Source: DATKJS01 sp050015275
Lineage (GTDB): Bacteria; Acidobacteriota; Aminicenantia; Aminicenantales; Saccharicenantaceae
Assembly (NCBI GenBank): GCA_050015275.1
Contig: JBEKBS010000003.1
Span: forward strand, 62,001 to 126,000
Direction of reading: 5' to 3'
DNA length: 64,000 nucleotides
Shown here: positions 16,090 through 24,577 of the stretch, in pieces
Position numbering within the stretch: the first letter of the stretch is position 1
Layout: every line of letters starts with the position of its first letter
The notes under the pieces: generated by a model
Told to the model about the DNA's origin: nothing
Seen by the model: only the letters and a program-made list of their open reading frames with translations
The model's database searches: none
Program-made: the position numbers and the translations under genes

Positions 16090-18180
16090 ATGAGCACTGA
16101 AATCGCGAGGATGCGCAACATCGGCATCAGCGCCCACATCGACTCCGGCAAGACCACATTGACGGAGCGGATCCTCTTTTACTGCAAGAAGATCCACAAG
16201 ATCCACGAGGTCAAGGGCAAGGACGGCGTCGGCGCGACCATGGACTCCATGGACCTCGAGCGCGAGCGGGGCATCACGATCGCCTCGGCCACGACCAACG
16301 TCACCTGGGACGACCATTCCATCAACATCATCGACACGCCAGGTCACGTCGACTTCACGATCGAGGTCGAGCGCTCCCTCCGGGTCCTCGATTCGGCCAT
16401 CCTCGTCCTCTGCTCGGTCGGCGGCGTCCAGTCCCAGACGATCACGGTCGACCGCCAGCTCCGGCGTTACAACGTTCCCTTCATCGCCTTCATCAACAAG
16501 CTCGACCGGGTCGGCGCCAACCCCTCCAAGGTCAGGGACCAGATCACGGAAAAGCTCGGCCACAACGCCGTCCTCATGCAGATCCCGATCGGCCTGGAAG
16601 AGAGCTTCAGGGGGATCGTCGACCTCGTCACGATGAAGGCGCTCTATTTCGACGGCCCGGACGGTGAAATCGTCCGGGCCGAGCCGATCCCGGCAGAGCT
16701 CGAGGCCGAGGTCCGAAAAGCGCGGGAGACGATGCTCGACGCCGTCTCCATGTTCTCGGACGAGCTCATGGAGGCCGCCCTCGAAGGACGGGCCACCGAG
16801 GCCATGATCCACGCCGCCGTGCGCAGGGGAACGATCGCTCGCAAGCTCATGCCCGTCTTTGTCGGGTCCGCCTTCAAGAACAAGGGCATCCAGCCGATCC
16901 TCGACGCCGTCGTCCGCTACCTGCCCAATCCTTCCGAAGTGGAGAACAAGGCGATCGACCTCGACCAGGACGGAGTCGAGCATGTCCTCGCTGCGGACCC
17001 GGATGCCAAGACCGTGGCCCTGGCCTTCAAGCTCGAGGAGGGTCCCTACGGCCAGCTGACCTATGTCCGCATCTATCAGGGAAGCCTCCGCCGGGGCGAG
17101 GAGCTCGTCAACACCCGGTCCGGCCAGAAGATCAAGGTCGGACGGCTCGTCCGGATGCACGCCGACAACATGGCGGACATCCAGGGCGCCGAGTGCGGCG
17201 ACATCGTGGCCCTCTTCGGCGTCGACTGCGCCTCGGGCGACACCTTCTGCAGCCCGGGCCTGAACCTGGCCATGACGCCCATCTTCGTCCCCGACCCGGT
17301 CATCTCCCTGGCCATCACGACCGTGGACAACAGCGCCGCGGACCGAGTGGCCAAGGCCCTCAACCGGTTCACCAAGGAAGACCCCACCTTCCGGACCCAT
17401 GTCGACCCCGAATCCAACCAGACCATCATCCAGGGCATGGGCGAGCTCCATCTCGACATCTACATCGAGCGCATGAAGCGCGAGTATCGGGCCGAGGTCC
17501 AGACCGGCATGCCCCAGGTCGCCTACCGCGAAGCCATCACGCAGCGCGTCGAGTTCGATTACACCCACAAGAAGCAGACGGGCGGGGCCGGCCAGTATGC
17601 CCGGGTCATCGGTCGCATCGAGCCCCTCGCCAAGGCGACCTACGAGTTCGTGAACGAGGTCAAGGGCGGCCGCATCCCCCGGGAGTTCATCCCCTCCTGC
17701 GACAGGGGGTTCAAGTCCGTCCTCCGGAAGGGCCCGCTCATCGGCTTTCCCGTGACGGGGATCAGGATCGTCGTGAACGACGGCCAGTACCACCCGGTGG
17801 ATTCTTCCGACATCGCCTTCCAAGCGGCCGCCCAGGGGGCGTTCCGGCAGGTCTACATGAAGGCCAAGCCCCAGATCCTCGAGCCCATCATGAAGGTCTC
17901 CGTCGAGGGGCCGAGCGAGTTCGCCGGCAACGTCTTCGCCACGATCAGCCAGAGGCGCGGGATCATCGTCAGCTCGGTCGAGGACGGGATGTTCGCCCGA
18001 GTCGACGCCGAGGTCCCGCTCAGCGAGATGTTCGGCTACTCCTCGGTCCTGCGGTCGCTGACCCAGGGCAAGGCCGAGTTCACCATGGAATTCCTGAGAT
18101 ACGGCAAGGTGCCGCCGCACGTCGCCGAGCTCCTGACGGAGCAATACCTGGAAAAACAGAGGAAAGCCTCCCAGAAATAG
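16090..18180 (+). CDS. fusA: Elongation factor G, spdEFG1 / mitochondrial EFG1 type
   Basis: The 696-residue GTPase catalyses ribosomal translocation. Domain I has the P-loop AHIDSGKT (residues 15-22), switch-type ERGIT, DTPGH and INKLD motifs; domains II-V follow at normal length, including the GGAGQYA loop of domain IV. The sequence HEVKGKDGVGATMDSMDLERERGIT resembles the spirochaete spdEFG1 and mitochondrial EFG1 group more than the str-operon EF-G; in those systems a second EF-G handles ribosome recycling. Here it stands alone, without rpsL, rpsG or tuf, and is followed 16 bp later by a P-loop protein. The ATG at 16090 follows AAAGGCGAAAG. Confidence 0.92.
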   Translation: MSTEIARMRNIGISAHIDSGKTTLTERILFYCKKIHKIHEVKGKDGVGATMDSMDLERERGITIASATTNVTWDDHSINIIDTPGHVDFTIEVERSLRVLDSAILVLCSVGGVQSQTITVDRQLRRYNVPFIAFINKLDRVGANPSKVRDQITEKLGHNAVLMQIPIGLEESFRGIVDLVTMKALYFDGPDGEIVRAEPIPAELEAEVRKARETMLDAVSMFSDELMEAALEGRATEAMIHAAVRRGTIARKLMPVFVGSAFKNKGIQPILDAVVRYLPNPSEVENKAIDLDQDGVEHVLAADPDAKTVALAFKLEEGPYGQLTYVRIYQGSLRRGEELVNTRSGQKIKVGRLVRMHADNMADIQGAECGDIVALFGVDCASGDTFCSPGLNLAMTPIFVPDPVISLAITTVDNSAADRVAKALNRFTKEDPTFRTHVDPESNQTIIQGMGELHLDIYIERMKREYRAEVQTGMPQVAYREAITQRVEFDYTHKKQTGGAGQYARVIGRIEPLAKATYEFVNEVKGGRIPREFIPSCDRGFKSVLRKGPLIGFPVTGIRIVVNDGQYHPVDSSDIAFQAAAQGAFRQVYMKAKPQILEPIMKVSVEGPSEFAGNVFATISQRRGIIVSSVEDGMFARVDAEVPLSEMFGYSSVLRSLTQGKAEFTMEFLRYGKVPPHVAELLTEQYLEKQRKASQK

Positions 18181-18196
18181 AGCGAGAGGAGATGCC

Positions 18197-18925
18197 ATGA
18201 CGCTCACGGTCAAGGAAGAACTCATCAAGCGGAGCCCCCTGAGGATCCTCGAACGATCGATCTCGGGCGGGCTCGGGCGCGGTCATATCGGCGTCCTCGC
18301 CTCCCGGAAAGGGGTCGGGAAAACGGCCTGCCTGGTCCACATCGCCGCGGACAAGCTCCTCCAGGGAAAGCACATCATCCACGTCTCCTACGCCACCCGC
18401 GTCGACCACATCATCAACTGGTACGAGGACATCTTCAAAGAGATCGCCAAGAAGCCCGGGATGAAGTCCGCCCTCGAGATGTACGACGAGCTCATCCGCA
18501 ACCGGGTCATCATGAACTTCAAGCAGGAAGGGACGAGGACCGAACAGGTCCTGAAGAGCCTGGAGGCCATGATCGTTCACGGCCAGTTCGGGGCCGAGGC
18601 GGTCATCGTGGACGGCCTCGATTTCAGCCAAGCCGGGCCGGAAGACCTCCGGAAGTTCAAGGATTTCGCCGGCCGCCTCGGCCTGGAGGTTTGGTTCAGC
18701 GCCTCCCTCCGGGGGGACGAGCCCCTCTTCGACGAGCGGGGGATCCCGTTCATGCTCCAGGACCATTTGGGGGCGATCGACGTCCTGATCTCCCTCCAGC
18801 ACCACGGCGACCACGTCCATTTCACTCTGGTCAAGGACCACGACCGGCTGGCTCCCAAGGACATGCGCCTGAAGCTCGACCCGAAAACGCTCCTGATCGT
18901 GAGAGACGTCGCCCGCCCGGCGTAA
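18197..18925 (+). CDS. RecA/KaiC-like P-loop ATPase, unknown role
   Basis: This 242-residue soluble protein has a slightly irregular Walker A motif, SRKGVGKT (residues 36-43, serine in place of the usual first glycine), and a Walker B strand AVIVDGLD (135-142), placed as in RecA-superfamily ATPases. The start is preceded by GAGAGGAG and lies 16 bp after the EF-G stop, so both are probably co-transcribed. I do not recognise the specific family. The link with EF-G suggests, but does not show, a translation- or ribosome-related role; a KaiC-like regulatory ATPase is an alternative. Confidence 0.75.
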   Translation: MTLTVKEELIKRSPLRILERSISGGLGRGHIGVLASRKGVGKTACLVHIAADKLLQGKHIIHVSYATRVDHIINWYEDIFKEIAKKPGMKSALEMYDELIRNRVIMNFKQEGTRTEQVLKSLEAMIVHGQFGAEAVIVDGLDFSQAGPEDLRKFKDFAGRLGLEVWFSASLRGDEPLFDERGIPFMLQDHLGAIDVLISLQHHGDHVHFTLVKDHDRLAPKDMRLKLDPKTLLIVRDVARPA

Positions 18926-18960
18926 GGGCTCTCTTGGCCTCAGAACTCTTCCCTTGCTGA

Positions 18961-18988
18961 GCCGGGGCCTTACCGGCGGGCCCGTTTT
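18961..18988 (+). terminator. Weak terminator-like hairpin after the P-loop gene
   Basis: GGGCC (18965-18969) can pair with GGCCC (18979-18983), followed by G and four T residues. The T run is short, so this is only a possible end of the EF-G operon. Confidence 0.3.
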
Positions 18989-19035
18989 GTGCTATATCTC
19001 CATTAAGCCCCTTGGCGAGGACATCGCAGAGTCAC

Positions 19036-19689
19036 ATGGAAGCCCAGCGCTTGGCCATCATCGACCTCGACGGCACTCTCCTCAGGAGGACGAGTTCCGA
19101 ACACTCGTTCTTCCGCTTCATTGTCCTGCGCGGGAAGGTCGGGCCGCTCTGTCTGGCCTCCTTCCTGCTGACCTTCTTCAGGGACGCGCTGAAGCTCGGG
19201 CTGCGCCAGGCCATCGGCTGGAACGCCACGTATCTCAGGGGAAAAACGCCGGAGACGGTCAGGGCCTGGGCCCGCAGGTACGGAAGGGCCTACCTCAGGG
19301 AGGCCGTCCCGGAGGGACTTCAGGCGAGGATCCGCCGGTTCAAGGACGAAGGCTGCCTCATCGTCCTTCTCTCGGGCTCCCTGCAGGTCCTGGTCAGCGA
19401 GCTCCAGGAGAAACTGGGGGCCGATATCGTCATCGGCCGCGAGCTCGAAGTCGTCGGAGGAAAGCTCACCGGACACCGCAGCGGGATCTATCCCTACGCC
19501 CGCCAGAAGGTCGAGGCCCTTTTCCAGAAGGTCATCCCGGCCGAGGTCGATTGGAAGGGATGCTGGGCGCTGGCTGACCGGCTGTCGGACCTTCCCGTCC
19601 TCGATCTCGTCGGTCATCCCGTGGCCGTCCACCCCACCGCCGGACTCCGCCGCCACGCCCAGCAGCACGGCTGGGAGATCATTGACTGA
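19036..19689 (+). CDS. HAD-superfamily hydrolase, SerB/HAD-IB type
   Basis: The 217-residue protein starts its catalytic domain at once: DLDGT (residues 10-14) supplies the nucleophile and general acid Asp pair, LLSGS gives the second-motif serine, and the late LADRLSDLPVLDLVG region holds the metal-binding Asp residues. The order and spacing fit the HAD-IB group (phosphoserine-phosphatase-like, also found in lysophospholipid and glycerol-phosphate metabolism). The middle has a hydrophobic cap segment (LASFLLTFF). Substrate unknown. The ATG at 19036 is chosen over an upstream TTG because the family starts just before DLDGT; the ribosome site is weak. It ends five bases from the convergent DUF3943 gene. 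Confidence 0.8.
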   Translation: MEAQRLAIIDLDGTLLRRTSSEHSFFRFIVLRGKVGPLCLASFLLTFFRDALKLGLRQAIGWNATYLRGKTPETVRAWARRYGRAYLREAVPEGLQARIRRFKDEGCLIVLLSGSLQVLVSELQEKLGADIVIGRELEVVGGKLTGHRSGIYPYARQKVEALFQKVIPAEVDWKGCWALADRLSDLPVLDLVGHPVAVHPTAGLRRHAQQHGWEIID

Positions 19690-19694
19690 GGCGG

Positions 19695-21377
19695 TTAAAA
19701 GGATAATTCCAGGCCGGCGAAGGCCCTTTTCTCGAGGCCGTGGACGCGGACCTCCTGGATCTTTCCCCACCTATAAATGTCCTCGACGTTGAGGAAGACT
19801 TGCAAAGGAGCGTGGGGCACCTTCCAGCCGGCGCCGAGAAGCCAACGCGTCCTGTTGTCACTGAGATGGGCGTTATTCGTGACCCGGTCCGGGAACCGGT
19901 CCCTGAAGTCGGCAGAACCCCAAGCCCCGAAGCTGGCCTGACCGCGGGCCCGGAAGTTCCCGCACTCAAGGTCGGCCTTCTCGGAAAAACTCCCGCCGAA
20001 ACCATAATAGTAGCCGTAGTAAACAACCGTTGTCTTCATACCGGTGATGTCGTGGAGCGCGGAATACTCGTTCAGGGCGAAGGAATTGATCAGGCCGAAA
20101 TCGAAGTAGGCCGACGTCACGGACCTGAGCTTCAAGCCCCGGCGAAAGATCGTCCAATCCAGGACCGGGCCGGCGATATGGAGGAGGGCCAGCTTGTCCG
20201 TGAAGGCCCGCGGCCTCTCAAGATCGAGGACCTCGACGGGCTGGTCGACCGGCACCGAGTTGATGTCGTAATAGTCGAGCGGCCTTTTCTTGAAATACTC
20301 GAAGGACGAGCCGAGACCGATGCTCAGGCTGAACCCTTCCAGGTTGTCGTCGATGTCCTGGCGGACGTACCCCCAGCTCCTGGCGTCGGCCGTGATGTTC
20401 GTCTCGTCCGCATGCCCGTCGCGCCGCGTATAATCGAAGGTAAACTGGCTGAAGTACGTATCCTTGAGGGTTTCACTGAGCTGCCCCGGCTTCCCGTACT
20501 CCGGGAGCTCCATGATCTGATCGTCCAGACCGAAATAGGCCCCGGTCTGGGTCGCCTGGCCCGCCGAACTAAGACTTCGGACCCCGGTGAACAGGTTGAA
20601 GCCGTGCCAGCCCGGCTGCGCATAGTCCCATGTGACCGGGTCCTTGCGGTCCAGCCACTGGTTGAGCTTGTTGATCGGATTGATGAACCCGAGAGCGTTG
20701 AGGATGACGTTGGACTGGGCGTTCAGGTAGCGGCCGAGCTGGAACCAAGGCTCTCCGATGGAATACCCGCCGAGGCCCGTCATGATCTGATCGTTGAGGG
20801 AGATGACTTCCTTCCATTCCACGAAGCCTTCCCAATACGTCGACGAGATGACGGACATGAGCCAGGACTGGACCCAGGACAGGTTGTTGGTCCGGCCGAA
20901 TTGGTAATAGATCGCGCCGGCGGGGCTGTGGGTCCAGTTGGTCACGAACGCGTTCGAATCGAAGCGCCAACCCTCGAACAGGAAGAATCTCTTCATCTGG
21001 GTGTCGAAATTGAGCTGGAACTGCCAATCCTCCGGGAAAGAGGACCGGATCCAATAGCTGGCGGTGGAATAGGTCAGGAAGGCGCCGAGCTCCAGCCAGG
21101 CCCGCAAGGTTTTTTTCTTGGGCCCGGTTCGAGCGGGCTTAGGGCCGGACGGTTCACCAGATTTCTGCTCGCCGGGGTCGGCGAGGGAAAATGTCCCTGC
21201 TCCAAATGTCCGGCCGGACGCGGAGAGCACCGGCTGGAGCGAGAGGCTGAAGGAGAAGGGTTCATCGGTCCCCGAAAATGGGGGTCCGGAGCCCTCGACG
21301 GCATGGAGCGGGCCGGAAAAAGCCAGCCAAAGGGCCGCTGCGGTAACGGCCGCCAGTGGTTTTTTATGGCCTCTCAT
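19695..21377 (-). CDS. DUF3943-like outer-membrane/envelope protein
   Basis: The 560-residue protein has a signal peptide (about residues 1-26, core LAAVTAAALWLAFSG), a short Pro/Lys-rich linker, then a long beta-rich region rich in Trp, Tyr and Phe, ending GLELSF with a terminal Phe as in outer-membrane barrels. The segment from WQFQLNFDTQMKRFF through FGRTNNL resembles the DUF3943 family, whose function is unknown. It has its own minus-strand promoter and an AAGGA ribosome site. It may be a porin-like or anchoring protein; that is inference from composition and C-terminus. Confidence 0.7.
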   Translation of the reverse strand: MRGHKKPLAAVTAAALWLAFSGPLHAVEGSGPPFSGTDEPFSFSLSLQPVLSASGRTFGAGTFSLADPGEQKSGEPSGPKPARTGPKKKTLRAWLELGAFLTYSTASYWIRSSFPEDWQFQLNFDTQMKRFFLFEGWRFDSNAFVTNWTHSPAGAIYYQFGRTNNLSWVQSWLMSVISSTYWEGFVEWKEVISLNDQIMTGLGGYSIGEPWFQLGRYLNAQSNVILNALGFINPINKLNQWLDRKDPVTWDYAQPGWHGFNLFTGVRSLSSAGQATQTGAYFGLDDQIMELPEYGKPGQLSETLKDTYFSQFTFDYTRRDGHADETNITADARSWGYVRQDIDDNLEGFSLSIGLGSSFEYFKKRPLDYYDINSVPVDQPVEVLDLERPRAFTDKLALLHIAGPVLDWTIFRRGLKLRSVTSAYFDFGLINSFALNEYSALHDITGMKTTVVYYGYYYGFGGSFSEKADLECGNFRARGQASFGAWGSADFRDRFPDRVTNNAHLSDNRTRWLLGAGWKVPHAPLQVFLNVEDIYRWGKIQEVRVHGLEKRAFAGLELSF

Positions 21378-21407
21378 CTGTCGTCCTTATCTCTCCTAAA
21401 GATGGCT

Positions 21408-21436
21408 AACATAGGCCTTTCCGAAGGGTTCGTCAA
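21408..21436 (-). promoter_or_regulatory. Minus-strand promoter for the DUF3943 gene
   Basis: On the minus strand TTGACG (21431-21436) and TATGTT (21408-21413) are 17 bp apart, about 30 bp before the start codon. Confidence 0.6.
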
Positions 21437-21492
21437 GATTTCAACGAGGCGGTCGTCCGGGATTAGGGAATCGGCCCATGACAGGAAAAGGA

Positions 21493-21521
21493 TTGCGCAA
21501 GAGGGGCCCCATCCCTATAAT
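21493..21521 (+). promoter_or_regulatory. Promoter for the RNB nuclease gene
   Basis: TTGCGC (21493-21498) and a perfect TATAAT (21516-21521) are 17 bp apart. The leader to the ATG at 21657 would be about 130 nt. Together with the minus-strand promoter this divides the 279-bp divergent gap. Confidence 0.6.
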
Positions 21522-21656
21522 GGGCGCGAAGTCCCTGGACGAGCCTCAGCGGCGCCTCCTCGTGTCGCCCCCCGGGTTCGACCGGAGCGCGAACGTCGGC
21601 TTCCGCTGCGTCAAGGACGCGTCGAAAAAGATCGCTGAACGACGGAGATCCAGGCC

Positions 21657-23147
21657 ATGGACACAAAAGAGAAAACACACCGGGCGATCCTGGAGAGCAT
21701 CGCCGCAAGGGCCATGCGTGAGAGCGGCCTGCTCCCCGACTTCTCGGCGGACACACTCGCGGAGCTCGCCGGGATCCGGTCTCCCGCCGCGGCCGGCCCC
21801 GCGCCCATCCGCGACCAGCGTGACCTTCTGTGGTCGTCCATCGATAATGATGATTCCCGCGACCTGGACCAGCTGACCGTCGCCGAGGCGATGCCGGGGG
21901 GTGCCGTCAGGGTCCTGGTCGCCGTTGCCGACGTGGACGCGCTCGTCCAAAGCGGTTCGGCCATCGACGGGCACGCCAGCCACAACACCACGTCCGTGTA
22001 TACGGCGGCCCGGGTCTTCCCCATGCTTCCCGAGAAGTTATCGACCGACCTGACCTCGCTCAATCCCGGGGCGGACCGCCTGGCCATCGTCGTCGGAATG
22101 GTCGTAAGACCGGAGGGGTCGCTCGGGGACTCCGATGTTTACCGGGCCCTTGTCCGGAATCGGGCCCAGCTCGCCTATAACGGCGTGGCGGCCTGGCTCG
22201 AGGGCCGGAGCCCCGTGCCGCAGGCCGCGGCGGGTGTCGCGGGGCTCCCGGAAAACCTCCGCCTGCAGGCCCAAGCCGCCGGGCGCCTGAAAAATTTCCG
22301 CCACGTCAACGGAGCCTTGATCCTCGAAACGATCGAAGCGAAACCGGTCTTCGAGGGCGACCGAATCCGGGACCTCGAGACCGAACAGAGGAACCTGGCC
22401 AAGGACCTCATCGAGGACTTCATGATCGCGGCCAACGGCACGACCGCCAGATACCTTTCCTCGAAACGGTTCCCGTCCATCCGCCGCGTCGTCCGGGTGC
22501 CGAAGCGATGGCCGCGCATCGTCGAGATCGCCCGGGAACACGGCTTCGCGCTTCCGGCGGACCCGGATCCGAAGGCCCTCGAGGAATTCCTCGCCAAGTC
22601 CAAGGCCGCTGACCCGCTCCGATTCCCCGACCTGTCGCTTTCCGTCATCAAGCTCCTGGGAGCCGGGGAATACGTCGCGGAAGCCCCCGGCGGGACCGCG
22701 CCGGGACACTTCGGCCTGGCCGTCAGGGACTACTCCCATTCCACGGCCCCCAACCGCCGGTACACCGACCTCGTCACCCAGCGCCTGCTGAAGGCCGCTC
22801 TCGCGGGGCGGGCCGTCCCGTACGGGCCCGACGAATTGGAGGCCCTCGCCCTGCACTGCACGGAGGAAGAGGACGTCGCGAACAAGGTCGAGCGGCGGGT
22901 CGGCAAGTCCGCGGCGGCCCTCCTTCTCGAATCCCGGATCGGAGAACAGTTCGAGACGGTCGTCACCGGGGCCTCGGACAAAGGCACGTGGGTCCGGCTC
23001 CTCGCCATGCCCGTCGAGGGACGGCTGGTCCGCGGATTCACAGGGGTCGATGTCGGCGACCGGGTCCGCGTCCAGCTGCTCTCGGTCGACGTCGACCGGG
23101 GATACATCGATTTCGGGAAAGCCGGGGCGACCGGGTCCGCGCCGTGA
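21657..23147 (+). CDS. RNB-domain exoribonuclease, DrII-like short form
   Basis: This 496-residue cytoplasmic protein has the RNase II/R catalytic domain. The active-site stretch IDNDDSRDLDQ (residues 62-72) aligns with the IDxxxxxDxDD signature, giving Asp63, Asp69 and Asp71, with Gln72 where classical enzymes have a fourth Asp. A later DYSHSTAPNRRYTDL segment is the second RNB signature, and an S1-like tail follows. The N-terminal cold-shock domains of RNase II/R are absent. It would degrade RNA from the 3-prime end. The Gln variant and short N-terminus resemble the Deinococcus RNase II-like group as I recall it. Confidence 0.85.
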   Translation: MDTKEKTHRAILESIAARAMRESGLLPDFSADTLAELAGIRSPAAAGPAPIRDQRDLLWSSIDNDDSRDLDQLTVAEAMPGGAVRVLVAVADVDALVQSGSAIDGHASHNTTSVYTAARVFPMLPEKLSTDLTSLNPGADRLAIVVGMVVRPEGSLGDSDVYRALVRNRAQLAYNGVAAWLEGRSPVPQAAAGVAGLPENLRLQAQAAGRLKNFRHVNGALILETIEAKPVFEGDRIRDLETEQRNLAKDLIEDFMIAANGTTARYLSSKRFPSIRRVVRVPKRWPRIVEIAREHGFALPADPDPKALEEFLAKSKAADPLRFPDLSLSVIKLLGAGEYVAEAPGGTAPGHFGLAVRDYSHSTAPNRRYTDLVTQRLLKAALAGRAVPYGPDELEALALHCTEEEDVANKVERRVGKSAAALLLESRIGEQFETVVTGASDKGTWVRLLAMPVEGRLVRGFTGVDVGDRVRVQLLSVDVDRGYIDFGKAGATGSAP

Positions 23148-23192
23148 ACGGATATCCCGCCGGCCGTCCGGCACCGGGGGGGCAGGCCTTCC

Positions 23193-23221
23193 TTGAGCCC
23201 GGCCGGGCCGCTGGATATAAT
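23193..23221 (+). promoter_or_regulatory. Promoter for the M16 peptidase pair
   Basis: TTGAGC (23193-23198) and a perfect TATAAT (23216-23221) are 17 bp apart, 30 bp before the ATG at 23252. Confidence 0.65.
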
Positions 23222-23251
23222 GGATTTTTACTTCTTCCCGGAGGTGACGGC

Positions 23252-24577
23252 ATGAGGAAAAGAACCGGTCTCACGCTCCTCATCGTGGCGACGTTCGCGC
23301 TCTCGCTCTCGGCGTCGTTCAAGAAAGAGGACGTCAAGGTCCATCAGCTCGAGAACGGGCTCAAGGTCCTGCTCGTCGAGGACCACAATATCCCCAACAT
23401 CGCCCTTTACACGTTCTTCCGGGTCGGGTCGCGCAACGAGCGGGCCGGCCTGACGGGCGTCTCGCACTTCATCGAGCACATGATGTTCAACGGGACGCCG
23501 AAGGTCGGGCCCGGCGAGTTCGACCGGCGCATGGAGTTCCGGGGCGGGTCCAACAACGCCTACACGGCGGACGACATGACGGCCTACACGGACTGGTTCC
23601 CCGCCGCCGCCCTCGAGGCCATGATCGAAATGGAGTCGGACCGGATGCAGGGCCTGGCCTTTGTCCCCGAAGTCCTCGAGTCCGAGCGGGGCGTCGTCGC
23701 CTCCGAGCGCCGGGTGTCGGTCGAGAACAACAACGACTCCATCCTCAACGAGAACGTCCGGGCCACGGCCATCATGGCCCACTCCTACCACTGGGACGTC
23801 ATCGGCTGGATGAGCGACATCCTGAGCTGGCGCCGCGATGACATCATGGCTTACTACCACACCTACTACGCCCCGAACAATGCCATCCTCGTCGTCGTCG
23901 GTGATTTCGAGCCGGCGAGAACGCTCGACCTCATCAAGAAATATTACGGGCCGATCAAGGCCTCGCCCCCTCCGCCGCCGGTCAACACGACAGAGCCGCC
24001 GCAGATGGGTCCCAAGAGCGTCCTCATCCGGAAAGAAGCCCAGGCGCCGTCGTTCATGGTCGTCTGGCACGCCCCGAACGCCAAGGACGCGGATTTCCTT
24101 CCGCTCTCGATCCTGGCCAAGCCGCTCCTCGAGGGGGAGAGCAGCCGTCTCTACCGCCGTCTGGTCCGCGAGGAGCAGCTCGCGATCGATGTCGGAGGCG
24201 GGGCCCAGGAGACGATCGACCCCTTCCTCTTCACGATCGACGTCAAGCCCAGGCCCGGGGCCGACCTCGACAAGATCGACCGGGTCATCGAGGAGGAGCT
24301 GGCCAAGGTCAAGAGCGAGGGCATCACCCCGAAGGAGTTCGAGAAGGCCATGAACATCATCCGGAACGATTTCTACATGGGCCTCCAGACGATCTCCGGC
24401 AGGGCCAACCAGCTCGGCTCGGCCGAGCTCCTCTACGGCGATTTCAGCAAGCTCTTCACGATCATGGACGATTACGCAGCCGTCAAGATCGGCAGGGTCC
24501 AGGAGGTCGCCAGGAAGTATTTCACCGACAATAACAAGACGATCGGGAAGCTCATCCCCGAGGGAGGTGTCCAGTGA
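23252..24577 (+). CDS. Exported M16 zinc peptidase, catalytic member of a pair
   Basis: The 441-residue protein has a signal peptide (core LTLLIVATFALSLSAS) and the inverted zinc motif HFIEH (His72, Glu75, His76) followed by FNGT. A downstream Glu in the RGVVASE segment (about residue 152) is the expected third ligand. A second M16 domain follows (SFMVVWHAPNAKDAD). Such pitrilysin-like enzymes cut peptides in the periplasm. It forms a coupled pair with the next gene (GTGA overlap), which lacks the zinc motif; this active/inactive heterodimer plan is common in M16B. The ATG is chosen for GGAGGTG at five bases and for the signal peptide. Confidence 0.9.
   Translation: MRKRTGLTLLIVATFALSLSASFKKEDVKVHQLENGLKVLLVEDHNIPNIALYTFFRVGSRNERAGLTGVSHFIEHMMFNGTPKVGPGEFDRRMEFRGGSNNAYTADDMTAYTDWFPAAALEAMIEMESDRMQGLAFVPEVLESERGVVASERRVSVENNNDSILNENVRATAIMAHSYHWDVIGWMSDILSWRRDDIMAYYHTYYAPNNAILVVVGDFEPARTLDLIKKYYGPIKASPPPPPVNTTEPPQMGPKSVLIRKEAQAPSFMVVWHAPNAKDADFLPLSILAKPLLEGESSRLYRRLVREEQLAIDVGGGAQETIDPFLFTIDVKPRPGADLDKIDRVIEEELAKVKSEGITPKEFEKAMNIIRNDFYMGLQTISGRANQLGSAELLYGDFSKLFTIMDDYAAVKIGRVQEVARKYFTDNNKTIGKLIPEGGVQ

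Noticed and set aside
16069..18228. A 719-codon minus-strand open frame opposite EF-G
   Set aside because: It exactly mirrors EF-G, has Leu/Asp/Val/Gly-rich composition and no motif; EF-G is certain.
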